Source: Lamellibrachia columna (Eukaryota; Annelida; Polychaeta; Sabellida; Siboglinidae). From it: DNA of 64,000 bases. Shown here one piece after another: positions 10,219 to 22,215 of the stretch. Position 1 is the stretch's first letter. Every line of letters begins with the position of its first letter. The position numbers and the translations under genes are program-made. The DNA is taken from contig OY759266.1 in NCBI GenBank assembly GCA_963662155.1, positions 55,631,510-55,695,509 on the forward strand, in the 5' to 3' direction. Below the pieces are notes generated by a model. The model worked only from the letters and a program-made list of their open reading frames with translations, was not told the origin of the DNA and made no database searches.

Positions 10219-11188
10219 AGAAATATTTTCTGTGTGAATGGGACGTGAATTATGGACTAATAATAAAACTGCCCAAATATGAATTGTTGTTTCAGAGCAA
10301 ATTGTAAATAACGACGCACGTGTGGCACTGACAGAAGATAGTGGACGAAGCAGGTCGATACGACAGTAACAAGATAGTCTGGCCGTGCGTTGTGTAGATA
10401 TGCCAGGACAGGAGGTGTCAAAATGGCCGAAACAATAACGCGGCGTAATTCATTACAGTATTTTATAACGTCGTTTTATCAAGTAATTCGATTGGTTATT
10501 TAGCCACAACACTGCGTATATCCAAAACACAACTACGCCAACGAAAGAGAGGGACTTAGGCTAATACTGAACAGAAAACGGTATTGCGCACGTTCTCAAA
10601 ATGTATATTCTTGCTGCCGTCGACTGTGTTTCACGTATGTGGGTTTCTGAAACATGGGGGGCAATCAGCATTGAAATTATCATTATTATTAGCATTATCT
10701 CCTCAACTGTCGCCTCGAAGAAAGAATTACTTGTGTCCCTGTTCCCCTAAGGACGTCTTATGAAAGTTGTACCAAATAAAATGTAATCAGCCGGAATAGT
10801 ATCGCCGTTTCCAGAATATTTACTCGTTAAAGATAAACCCGTCGTGACGTATGTCAAATAAGTTCTGTCTGCGCTTGCGCTGTCTCCGCTTGCACTGTCT
10901 CCGCTTGCACTGTCTCCACTTCTACCGATAGAGAACATTCTTGCAATGCGCGATACGTCAGTCTTCGATTGGAAGATCGAGTCGTGACTTGTTCGACCGA
11001 GGTTCATTTAACCAGGTCGTTGTTTATTAAATGCTTTGACAACTATTATCACTGCTGTCAAGATACTTTGTCATAGCCGTATGCCTACGTTACACACTTC
11101 GACGGACATGTACACAAGTGGCATAGAAATCGTCTGCATACACATTTCATTCAAAGGCGCTGTTTGATACAATCACCGCACACTCAAA
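10219..11188. repeat. Spacer with a 15-bp x 3 repeat at 10,872-10,916
   Basis: The only structure seen is three copies of CGCTTGCACTGTCTC (first copy CGCTTGCGCTGTCTC) at 10,872-10,916. No gene can be supported; a minus frame at 10,747-11,007 only translates the repeat as SGDSA. Confidence 0.7.
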
Positions 11189-11258
11189 TGTAGTGGACCC
11201 TATGTAGTGGACCCTATGTAGTGGACCCTATGTAGTGGACCCTATGTAGTGGACCCTA
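11189..11258. repeat. 14-bp tandem repeat, 5 perfect copies
   Basis: Five exact copies of TGTAGTGGACCCTA, total 70 bp. Confidence 0.98.
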
Positions 11259-11588
11259 CGCGTATTATACCGAATTCTACATAATGAAACAGCATTTGCG
11301 TGCAACCGGTTGTAAAGTAATTATTATTCATTCTACATGTACATTTCAAAAGGTGAATTCCTAAACCCATATAAAACATACACTGTCCTCGAAGCGTACT
11401 CTACCGTCCGTTCATGTCGGCCCACAGTCAACCAAGAATGGCCGCCTCTCCGCGTATCTACGGACGTTCACATCAGCGGCATATAGGGGGGCATTTCCTT
11501 TGGCTTCGACAGAATAATTTTTTCGTGAATAATCTGCTGCGCTAGGACATGACAGCAAGACAAACTAATGGTTGAATAAGCTTGCTCC

Positions 11589-11668
11589 CCTTGTCCCCCT
11601 GCCCCCTGTCCCCATTACCCCCCCCCCTGCCCCCGCCCCCGCCCCCGCCCCCCCCCCCCCACCCTCCG
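11589..11668. repeat. C-rich low-complexity tract (G-quadruplex potential on minus strand)
   Basis: Runs of four to fourteen C separated by single T, G or A, in the order CCCCCTGCCCCCTGTCCCC and then CCCCCG repeats. The minus strand has many G-runs spaced closely enough for several stacked G-quadruplexes. Indels here are likely assembly errors. Confidence 0.9.
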
Positions 11669-11669
11669 A

Positions 11670-12925
11670 GATCCAAAATATGCCACTGCGTCACATTAAT
11701 GTTATTATTATTGATTGCTATAATTTTTAAGACTTGAAAAACAGGCCACGTCAAACAAATCGTCTTGAGTTAACTAACTAAGAAGAAACTGTTGCCTACC
11801 GTGTGAGTATTCTCTACGTCTTGTCTCGTCTATGCGTAGGCAACAAGTGTGGACCGCCGTTCGACTTGGAAGTGCTTCCGGCGAGGTGGGATAACCGATA
11901 CGGAAAGACGACTGCGTGCCTTCGCGTGTTACCGACCACCGACTGGCCTGAGCAACACTATCGTCACGAGAAAGATCGAGAACGAGATTCAGGCGGCGGG
12001 TCGTATTACTCTAGTAAACTAATCGGTCATGAAACGAGTCTTCAACTGAACTACTTCAATTAAGTTGATAAGTATCTGCCACGTAGCGGGACTATCCCAG
12101 AGAGATTATCGTTAAGAGCGACTATACGTGCCGGTTTACAATTGCTGTCCGTGTGGTAGAAGATCCGTGGAAGCACACTGTCGAAACCAGTGATTACTTG
12201 TCTGTCTTGGCGAAGCATATACAATGTCTATCAAGTCTCATCAACGTTACAGTAGAATATAGTAACACTGCTTCGCTGCATGTGACAAGATACTACTGTT
12301 TGGAATAGGTGAATTTAGCTTGGCTAGCGTTATGTCATTCTTTCGACCGTGGAGAATCCCAAAAGGGACTTTCGCGTGTTGTCATCAGCCAAACTCTATA
12401 TGTTCATACGGGAATACATTATGTCAAGTACCGACCTAACGGTTGGTGGTTGGCACGTCTTCAATGCAAACGCTGGGCAAACAATTACAGCGATTAACTA
12501 CTGCGGTTTGGGATTAATACAATAACAACAACAGCGCCGTGAGTGTTGGGCAATTCATCTGAGAATAAAGGCCATATGTAGGACATTGTTATCGCTTGGG
12601 AGTGTGTATTATCGCGAAAGGCCGATTCTTGGCAACAGTCACAATAGTTACAAAATATGTTTATAAGCAGCGGTTCGATCTGGTGACGTTAGGTCAGACA
12701 AGTCACGATTCGACCTAGCGACGACATTGTGCAGGTGACGTCAAACGGCGTCATGTTCTGTCTTTGAAAATTCCTGGATGCCTGAAGATCACCACTAGAT
12801 GTCACCACACGCCAACGTAATAGTTGTGTAATATAATAGTACGCAGTGTCTTTCGGCATAGCACTTTTTATATTTGTCTGTAATTCCATATGCCTTGGTA
12901 TGAAATATAGAGTTCCTATGTTATT
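11670..12925. other. Spacer with no supported gene
   Basis: Open frames at plus 11,803-12,063, plus 12,309-12,497 and minus 12,689-12,997 have ordinary composition but no recognisable domain and no convincing splice context. I see nothing else. Confidence 0.45.
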
Positions 12926-12927
12926 TC

Positions 12928-12930
12928 GTG

Positions 12931-12970
<40 letters not shown>

Positions 12971-12973
12971 TGT
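12928..12973. repeat. (GCGT)n microsatellite
   Basis: About eleven GCGT units. Similar tetranucleotide runs occur at 5,340-5,415 and, as ACGC, at 15,245-15,313. Confidence 0.97.
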
Positions 12974-13525
12974 GTCGGCGTCCGTGTTCAGGGTCATTCA
13001 TTGCAAGACAACGATTGATAGTGTCAACATTTATAACAATACACAAATAGCTCATTTAAAACGAATATTGTGTAAAACCCGACTCTGCCATCGCTCGAAA
13101 AAAAAATCGATAGGTGATGAGATAATATGTGGACCAGTTCCAAATGATCTCCGCGGTAAGATATAGTAATCTTGTCCTATAGTATTGAACATGTCTACTC
13201 GTTGGGCGCGGCGGCGTTGTGGTTAGAACCGGGGTTGGAATCCTCTTGCTGCCGTTTCGAAGCTTGGACAATTTCATTCAATCCACGTTGCCTCAGTTCA
13301 TTCAGATGTACAGTTAAGTACCTTGGTATAGACAGTGGTGGATAATATGTAAACGAACAGTCTTCGCGCAATATTGACAGCGTGGCTGAATGATTCCCCG
13401 AGAGGTCGAGTTGGTGTTAGAATGAACATTTCTGCCTGATGGTGAAGTGTAAAGTGTTTTAAGCTGTCCTTCGGACTGGATTCCGCATTATGTAAGAACG
13501 TACCTTTACCTTTTAGGGGAAGGTG

Positions 13526-14402
13526 AGGCATGTCCGCACGCTGAGGCATGTCCGCACGCTGAGGCATGTCCGCACGCTGAGGCATGTTTGCACGCTGAGG
13601 CATGTCTGCACGCTGATGCATGTCCGCACGCTGAGGCATGTCCGCAAGCTGAGGCATGTCCGCACGCTGAGGCATGTCGCACGCTGAGACATGTCCGCAC
13701 GCTGAGGCATGTCCGCACGCTGAGGCATGTTTGCACGCTGAGGCATGTCCGCACGCTGATGCATGTCCGCACGCTGAGGCATGTCTGCACGCTGAGGCAT
13801 GTCCGCTCGCTGAAGCATGTCCGCACGCTGAGGCATGTTTGCACGCTGAGGCATGTCTGCACGCTGATGCATGTCCGCACGCTGAGGCATGTCCGCACGC
13901 TGAGGCATGTCCGCACGCTGAGGCATGTCGCACGCTGAGACATGTCCGCACGCTGAGGCATGTCCGCACGCTGAGGCATGTTTGCACGCTGAGGCATGTC
14001 TGCACGCTGATGCATGTCCGCACGCTGAGGCATGTCTGCACGCTGAGGCATGTCCGCTCGCTGAGGCATGTCCGCTCGCTGAGGCATGTCCGCACGCTGA
14101 GGCATGTCCGCACGCTGAGGCATGTCGCACGCTGAGACATGTCCGCACGCTGAGGCATGTCCGCACGCTGAGGCATGTTTGCACGCTGAGGCATGTCTGC
14201 ACGCTGATGCATGTCCGCACGCTGAGGCATGTCTGCACGCTGAGGCATGTCCGCTCGCTGAGGCATGTCCGCTCGCTGAGGCATGTCCGCTCGCTGAAGC
14301 ATGTCTGCACGCTGAGGCATGTCCGCTCGCTGAGGCATGTCCGCTCGCTGAGGCATGTCCGCTCGCTGAGGCATGTCCGCTCGCTGAGGCGTGTCTGCAC
14401 AC
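13526..14402. repeat. 18-bp minisatellite, about 48 copies, with higher-order structure
   Basis: The unit is GGCATGTCCGCACGCTGA with common variants TTTGCACG, TCTGCACG and CCGCTCG. A 17-bp unit lacking one C (CATGTCGCACGCTGAGA) recurs near 13,673, 13,924 and 14,121, followed each time by the same order of variants. Blocks of about 250 and 197 bp were therefore duplicated as a whole. All frames on both strands stay open (for example minus 13,298-14,374), which is not coding evidence. Confidence 0.95.
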
Positions 14403-14456
14403 CTCGTTATTGACCAAACTGCGCAATATTTGGTTTCAAAACTGTGTTATGCGGTA

Positions 14457-14785
14457 GCATCTAAATCATACATTGCTCGAGCATCTAAATCATACATTGA
14501 GCATCTAAATCATACATTGAGCATCTAAATCATACATTGAGCATCTATATCATACATTGAGCATCTAAATCATACATTGAGCATCTAAATCATACATTGA
14601 GCATCTAAATCATACATTGAGCATCTATATCATACATTGAGCATCTAAATTATACATTGAGCATCTAAATCACACATTGAGCATCTAAATCATACATTGA
14701 GCATCTTAATCACACATTGAGCATATAAATCACACATTGAGCATCTAAATCACACATTGAGCATCTAAATCACACATTGAGCATC
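14457..14785. repeat. 20-bp tandem repeat, about 16 copies
   Basis: The unit is GCATCTAAATCATACATTGA. Later copies change CATACA to CACACA, so variants are spatially clustered. It starts about 55 bp after the 18-bp array ends. Confidence 0.95.
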
Positions 14786-14980
14786 TAATCCCGCGAATTG
14801 AACTCATATGCATCGATAAGTAATTATAAATGAAAATGTTGTTTTTACAGAATCACACGTAATTTTATACATAGTAATAAGAGCCGCTTTTATCACAGTG
14901 ATATTCTGCAGCCGTATGACTAGATATTTGCTGTATGTAAAGTTGACGTAAAAGTTCTCGTGGTAGACTATTGCTAGGGG

Positions 14981-15055
14981 CATTATTGGTCACGTGGGTT
15001 GTTTACATTATTGGTCACGTGGGTTGTTTACATTATTGGTCACGTGGGTTGTTTG
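14981..15055. repeat. 25-bp x 3 repeat with CACGTG and TGTTTAC motifs
   Basis: Three copies of a unit containing TTGGTCACGTGGGTTGTTTA. Each holds a CACGTG E-box; the first two also hold TGTTTAC, which matches the forkhead core, and the third has TGTTTGC. E-boxes of this form bind bHLH-ZIP factors (Myc/Max, USF, TFEB types). The spaced cluster could be a small enhancer or simply a short minisatellite. Confidence 0.55.
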
Positions 15056-15244
15056 CTTTTTCTATGAGGACGAGGAGAAAATTTTCTCCAAATGACTCAT
15101 AATATTATTACATTACGCATTGGAAATATGAGCATGGTCCGTGGATACTACGGGCATGAGTTATCATATTATCCAAGATGGTCCTAGACACACCAGAGTT
15201 ATAACCTTACCCAATACAAGAGTCATTACTGAACATGGGTACAT

Positions 15245-15287
<43 letters not shown>

Positions 15288-15313
15288 CGGACGCACGCAC
15301 GCACGGACGCACA
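15245..15313. repeat. (ACGC)n microsatellite
   Basis: About sixteen units of ACGC, interrupted twice by ACGG. Confidence 0.97.
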
Positions 15314-15366
15314 CTCGTAAGAAATGTCGTTATATGTCATTCACGAACATATTTCTAAATCGTCTT

Positions 15367-15476
15367 GTCTTACCATTGTTGTCTTACCATTGTTGTCTTA
15401 CCATTGTTGTCTTACCATTGTTGTCTTACCATTGTTGTCTTACCATTGTTGTCTTACCATTGTTGTCTTACCATTG
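15367..15476. repeat. 14-bp tandem repeat, about 8 copies
   Basis: Near-perfect copies of GTCTTACCATTGTT. Confidence 0.97.
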
Positions 15477-15846
15477 CAAGTAGTGCCTGCGTCGTCTGCC
15501 ACACTCCTTAACTCAGCAAGTAATCGCCAGATGATAACATGTGGTGTACCATTTCTGAGTTATGGAAGTGGCCCATATTACCAGTATGCTCATATTATAC
15601 CGAACCTTCCCCTATATTGATACGTAACTCACACTCTCAATAATATATGCATATTGGTGTGTTTATGCATTTTTGTAATGTGTATCATTAGTGTTGTCGT
15701 TGCACAAATAAACTTTACCGCCCCAGACCTCATGTACGGGAAAATTTACAATCTTCCCCCGCCGCACGCTTTTTGCTGATATACCCCAGTCGTGTGCAGA
15801 TACTCTCCAGTGCAGTAAGTTTATTTACATAACGTGACGGCATGAT

Positions 15847-15960
15847 GTAGATGTTACGCCCTATGTGGATGTTACGCCCTATGTAGATGTTACGTCCTAT
15901 GTGGATGTTACGCCCTATGTGGATGTTACGTCCTATGTGGATGTTACGCCCTATATGGAT
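15847..15960. repeat. 18-bp tandem repeat, about 6 copies
   Basis: Copies of GTGGATGTTACGCCCTAT with GTAGATG and GTCCTAT variants. Confidence 0.95.
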
Positions 15961-16144
15961 GCTCATCAGCTAATCCGTGTTTCATTATGGAGGATGTGAT
16001 AGGAAAACAATGGGTACTCACAATATTGTCAGTGTACAATCCTTGATTATTTCTCTAACTGAACCTCCCTAAACACATTTTAGATTTCTGTCAAAATTAT
16101 ACCCTTTTCAAGTTGAGTGCATTAAAATATACACCATTGAACGT

Positions 16145-17145
16145 GTAAAATAAGATAAGATAAGATAACATTTATTGCCATGTGTAGTCACTGCAGTAAT
16201 ACAATAACACATTGGAATGTATAACAATGTTGGGTCGTACTATAGCGTAAACATGACAATACAATACAATACACTCACATGCAGCAAACGGTATGAAAAC
16301 AATCAAAACATCATGCACAGTAAATGCACTCTTAAGAATAAAATGTTGACCTTGACTCTGTTGGCACTTAACAATCTCACTTCGTGTTTCCTGATATATC
16401 ACATAAATAAGTCCAACATAAAGCGAAAGACATAATTATCACTGTCAAGGAAAGATATGATTTAGGATAAAAAATAAATAAATAACTTTGTATAAAATAT
16501 GTAAAATAAATAAATTAGGTATACTCAGTGGAATACAAGTCGGAATGTGGTATTTGTGTGTACTGCAGATGGGAAAAAATTTTCACGTCTGTTTTGATAG
16601 GGCTTGGACGGCTACGGGATAAAAACTGTTACTGAACCTGCTGGTCCTAGTTTTGATGGACCTGAACCGGCGACTAGATGGAAGGGGCTCGAATAAATCA
16701 TGGGCAGGATGGGATGGGTCCTGAGAGATGAGACCGGCTCTTCTTAACAGGCGCTGCTCATACAGTGATTCAAGATTGGGAAGGGGTCTGCCGATTATTT
16801 TGGAAGCAGTATTTACAACTTTATTCAACCTGAGCTTTTCATTGACCGTGACAGAACCAAACCACACTGTGGTCGAAAGGTGAGAACACTCTCGATCACA
16901 GCTTTGTAAAAGTTTAGCATGATCTGAGTGGTCAAACCAAATGATCTCAACCTTCTTAGGAAGTACAGGCGCTGCTGGGCCTTTTTAACAATGGTATCAA
17001 CATTTAGCTCCCATTTAAGGTCGCTTGAGATCGTAGAGCCAAGAAACTTAACGTGTTGGACAATTTCAACTGTTTTGCCGTTGATCGAAAGAGGGGAGAG
17101 GGGAGATTTCTTTCTTCTAAAATCCACGATAAATCAGTAACATAT
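16145..17145 (-). pseudogene. 5'-truncated CR1/Rex1-like LINE, 3' end of reverse transcriptase
   Basis: Two adjoining minus frames (17,127-16,825 and 16,867-16,583) give the C-terminal reverse-transcriptase region of a CR1/L2/Rex1-type LINE: MDFRRKKSPLSPLSINGKTV, VKFLGSTISSDLKWELNVDT, LNFYKAVIESVLTF, then WFGSVTVNEKLRLNKVVNTA, LYEQRLLRRAGLI and DLFEPLPSSRRFRSIKTRTS. A frame change separates them near 16,860. The catalytic core is absent, as expected for 5' truncation by target-primed reverse transcription. The 3' end is an A/T-rich untranslated region finishing in AATAAATG and short TTATC repeats (plus strand GATAAGATAAGATAA at about 16,151-16,166). Confidence 0.88.
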
Positions 17146-17277
17146 TTGGTCCACAGATCAATGGGACCTCTCAGTGACTACATTTTTTGTCTACCACTTA
17201 CCCTTTCGTTGTGTGCGTTAATGTGCGTTGTACACCCAAAACATACCATAATACGTGGAATTTGTCTCAAGGATGGT

Positions 17278-20200
17278 ATATATGCTGGTATATATTAGGT
17301 GTGCGCACATGCCCCACCTTCCCCTGCTGGTATATATTAGGTGTGCGCACATGCCCCACCTTCCCCTGCTGGTATATATTAGGTGTGCGCACATGCCCCA
17401 CCTTCCCCTGCTGGTATATATTAGGTGTGCGCACATGCCCCACCTTCCCCTGCTGGTATATATTAGGTGTGCGCACATGCCCCACCTTCCCCTGCTGGTA
17501 TATATTAGATGTGCGCACATGCCCCACCTTCCCCTGCTGGTATATATTAGGTGTGCGCACATGCCCCACCTTCCCCTGCTGGTATATATTAGGTGTGCGC
17601 ACATGCCCCACCTTCCCCTGCTGGTATATATTAGGTGTGCGCACATGCCCCACCTTCCCCTGCTGGTATATATTAGATGTGCGCACATGCCCCACTTCCC
17701 CTGCTCGTACATATTAGGTGTGCGCACATGCCCCATCTTCCCCTACTCGTATATATTATATGTGCGCACGTGTCCCACCTTCCCCTGCTCATATATATCA
17801 GATGTGCGCACGTGCCCCACCTTCCACTGCTCGTATATATTAGGTGTGCGCACGTGCCCCACCTTCCCCTACTCGTATATATTAGGTGTGCGCACGTGTC
17901 CCACCTTCCCCTACTCGTACATATTAGGTGTGCGCACGTGCCCCACCTTCCCCTACTCGTATATATTAGATGTGCGCACGTGTCCTACCTTCCCCTACTC
18001 GTATATATTAGGTGTGCGCACGTGCCCCACCTTCCCCTACTCGTACATATTAGGTGTGCGCACGTGCCCCACCTTCCCCTACTCGTATATATTAGATGTG
18101 CGCACGTGTCCTACCTTCCCCTACTCGTATATATTAGATGTGCGCACGTGCCCCACCTTCCCCTGCTCGTATATATTAGGTGTGCGCACATGCCCCACCT
18201 TCCCCTATTCGTATATATTAGATGTGCGCACATGCCCCACCTTCCCCTACTCGTATATATTAGATGTGCGCACGTCCACCATCTTCCCCTACTCGTATAT
18301 ATTAGGTGTGCGCACGTGTCCCACCTTCCCCTGCTCGTATATATTAGGTGTGCGCACGTGTCCCACCTTCCCCTACTCGTATATATTAGATGTGCGCACG
18401 TCCACCATCTTCCCCTACTCGTATATATTAGATGTGCGCACATGCCCCACCTTCCCCTACTCGTATATATTAGATGTGCGCACGTGCCCCACCTTCCCCT
18501 ACTCGTATATATTAGGTGTGCGCACGTGTCCCACCTTCCCCTGCTCGTATATATTAGGTGTGCGCACGTGCCCCACCTTCCCCTACTCGTATATATTAGA
18601 TGTGCGCACGTCCACCATCTTCCCCTACTCGTATATATTAGATGTGCGCACATGCCCCACCTTACCCTACTCGTATATATTAGATGTGCGCACATGCCCC
18701 ACCTTCCCCTACTCGTATATATTAGATGTGCGCACGTGCCCCACCTTCCCCTACTCGTATATATTAGGTGTGCGCACATGCCCCACCTTCCCCTACTCGT
18801 ATATATTAGATGTGCGCACATGCCCCACCTTCCCCTACTCGTATATATTAGGTGTGCGCACGTGTCCCACCTTCCCCTACTCGTATATATTAGATGTGCG
18901 CACGTCCACCATCTTCCCCTACTCGTATATATTAGGTGTGCGCACGTGTCCCACCTTCCCCTGCTCGTATATATTAGGTGTGCGCACGTGTCCCACCTTC
19001 CCCTACTCGTATATAATATTATTAGATGTGCGCACGTGTCCCACCTTCCCCTACTCGTATATATTAGGTGTGCGCACGTGCCCCACCTTCCCCTACTCGT
19101 ATATATTAGATGTGCGCACGTGCCCCACCTTCCCCTACTCGTATATATTAGGTGCGCGCACGTGCCCCACCTTCCCCTACTCGTATATATTAGATGTGCG
19201 CACGTGCCCCACCTTCCCCTACTCGTATATATTAGATGTGCGCACGTGCCCCACCTTCCCCTACTCGTATATATTAGATGTGCGCACGTGCCCCACCTTC
19301 CCCTACTCGTATATATTAGATGTGCGCACGTGCCCCACCTTCCCCTACTCGTATATATTAGGTGCGCGCACGTGCCCCACCTTCCCCTACTCGTATATAT
19401 TAGGTGCGCGCACGTGTCCCACCTTCCCCTACTCGTATATATTAGATGCGCGCACGTGCCCCACCTTCCCCTACTCGTATATATTAGATGTGCGCACGTG
19501 TCCCACCTTCCCCTACTCGTATATATTAGGTGTGCGCACGTGTCCCACCTTCCCCTGCTCGTATATATTAGGTGTGCGCACGTGCCCCACCTTCCCCTAC
19601 TCGTATATATTAGATGTGCGCACATGCCCCACCTTCCCCTACTCGTATATATTAGATATGCGCACGTGCCCCACCTTCCCCTACTCGTATATATTAGATG
19701 TGCGCACGTGCTCCACCTTCCCCTACTCGTATATATATTAGATGTGCGCACATGCCCCACCTTCCCCTACTCGTATATATTAGATGTGCGCACATGCCCC
19801 ACCTTCCCCTACTCGTATATATTAGATGTGCGCACATGCCCCACCTTCCCCTACTCGTATATATTAGATGTGCGCACGTGCCCCACCTTCCCCTGCTCGT
19901 ATATATTAGATGTGCGCACATGCCCCACCTTCCCCTACTCGTATATATTAGATGTGCTGACATGCCCCACCTTCCCCTACTCGTATATATTAGATGTGCT
20001 GACATGCCCCACCTTCCCCTACTCATATATATTAGATGTGCTGACATGCCCCAACTTCCCCTACTCGTATATATTAGATGTGCTGACATGCCCCACCTTC
20101 CCCTACTCGTATATATTAGATGTGCGCACGTCCACCATCTTCCCCTACTCGTATATATTAGATGTGCGCACGTGTCCCACCTTCCCCTGCTCGTATATAT

Positions 20201-22215
20201 TAGATGTGCGCACGTGTCCCACCTTCCCCTACTCGTATATATTAGATGTGCGCACGTCCACCATCTTTCCCTACTCGTATATATTAGATGTGCGCACGTC
20301 CACCATCTTCCCCTACTCGTATATATTAGGTGTGCGCACGTGCCCCACCTTCCCCTGCTCGTATATATTAGGTGTGCGCACGTGCCCCACCTTCCCCTAC
20401 TCGTATATATTAGATGTGCGCACGTCCACCATCTTCCCCTACTCGTATATATTAGATGTGCGCACGTGTCCCACCTTCCCCTGCTCGTATATATTAGATG
20501 TGCGCACGTGTCCCACCTTCCCCTACTCGTATATATTAGATGTGCGCACGTCCACCATCTTCCCCTACTCGTATATATTAGATGTGCGCACGTCCACCAT
20601 CTTCCCCTACTCGTATATATTAGGTGTGCGCACGTGTCCCACCTTCCCCTGCTCGTATATATTAGGTGTGCGCACGTGCCCCACCTTCCCCTACTCGTAT
20701 ATATTAGATGTGCGCACGTCCACCATCTTCCCCTACTCGTATATATTAGGTGTGCGCACGTGTCCCACCTTCCCCTGCTCGTATATATTAGATGTGCGCA
20801 CGTGTCCCACCTTCCCCTACTCGTATATATTAGATGTGCGCACATGCCCCACCTTCCCCTACTCGTATATATTAGATGTGCGCACGTGTCCCACCTTCCC
20901 CTGCTCGTATATATTAGATGTGCGCACATGCCCCACCTTCCACTACTCGTATATATTAGATGTGCGCACATGCCCCACCTTCCCCTGCTCGTATATATTA
21001 GATGTGCGCACATGCCCCACCTTCCACTACTCGTATATATTAGATGTGCGCACGTGCCCCACCTTCCCCTACTCGTATATATTAGATGTGCGCACATGCC
21101 CCACCTTCCCCTACTCGTATATATTAGATGTGCGCACGTGCTCCACCTTCCCCTACTCGTATATATTAGATGTGCGCACATGCCCCACCTTCCCCTACTC
21201 GTATATATTAGATGTGCGCACATGCCCCACCTTCCCCTACTCGTATATATTAGATGTGCGCACATGCCCCACCTTCCACTACTCGTATATATTAGATGTG
21301 CGCACATGCCCCACCTTCCCCTGCTCGTATATATTAGATGTGCGCACATGCCCCACCTTCCACTACTCGTATATATTAGATGTGCGCACGTGCCCCACCT
21401 TCCCCTACTCGTATATATTAGATGTGCGCACATGCCCCACCTTCCCCTACTCGTATATATTAGATGTGCGCACATGCCCCACCTTCCCCTACTCGTATAT
21501 ATTAGATGTGCGCACATGCCCCACCTTCCCCTACTCGTATATATTAGATATGCGCACGTGCCCCACCTTCCCCTACTCGTATATATTAGATGTGCGCACG
21601 TGCTCCACCTTCCCCTACTCGTATATATATTAGATGTGCGCACATGCCCCACCTTCCCCTACTCGTATATATTAGATGTGCGCACATGCCCCACCTTCCC
21701 CTACTCGTATATATTAGATGTGCGCACATGCCCCACCTTCCCCTACTCGTATATATTAGATGTGCGCACGTGCCCCACCTTCCCCTGCTCGTATATATTA
21801 GATGTGCGCACATGCCCCACCTTCCCCTACTCGTATATATTAGATGTGCGCACGTGCCCCACCTTCCCCTACTCGTATATATTAGATGTGCGCACGTGCC
21901 CCACCTTCCCCTGCTCGTATATATTAGATGTGCGCACGTGCCCCACCTTCCCCTGCTCGTATATATTAGATGTGCGCACATGCCCCACCTTCCCCTACTC
22001 ATATATATTAGATGTGCTGACATGCCCCAACTTCCCCTACTCGTATATATTAGATGTGCTGACATGCCCCACCTTCCCCTACTCGTATATATTAGATGTG
22101 CTGACATGCCCCACCTTCCCCTACTCATATATATATTAGATGTGCTGACATGCCCCACCTTCCCCTACTCATATATATATATATTAGATGTGCTGACATG
22201 CCCCAACTTCTCCTA
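17278..22215. repeat. 42-bp minisatellite, about 118 copies (4.9 kb)
   Basis: The unit is 42 bp and contains TATATATTAGATGTGCGCAC followed by ATGCCCCACCTTCCCCT. Since 42 is a multiple of three, very long frames exist on both strands (plus up to 1,318 codons), reading YILDVRTCPTFPYS or VYIRCAHMPHLPLL. Four variant classes are visible: GGTG or GATG, CATG or CGTG, a CGTCCACCATC class, and a GTGCTGACATG class near 19,960-20,090 and 22,010-22,200. A 44-bp unit with an extra TA occurs near 19,730 and again 1,892 bp downstream, flanked by matching variants, so a 1.9-kb block has been duplicated. Each standard unit carries the palindrome TGTGCGCACA or a one-base variant. Confidence 0.97.

Noticed and set aside
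13200..13270. tRNA-like B box (GGGTTGGAATCC)
   Set aside because: No A box at the right distance and no cloverleaf can be drawn.
13298..14457. Cys/His-rich frames (ACGHASACGHAS, TLRHVRTLRH) looking like metal-binding proteins
   Set aside because: They are frame translations of the 18-bp repeat on both strands.
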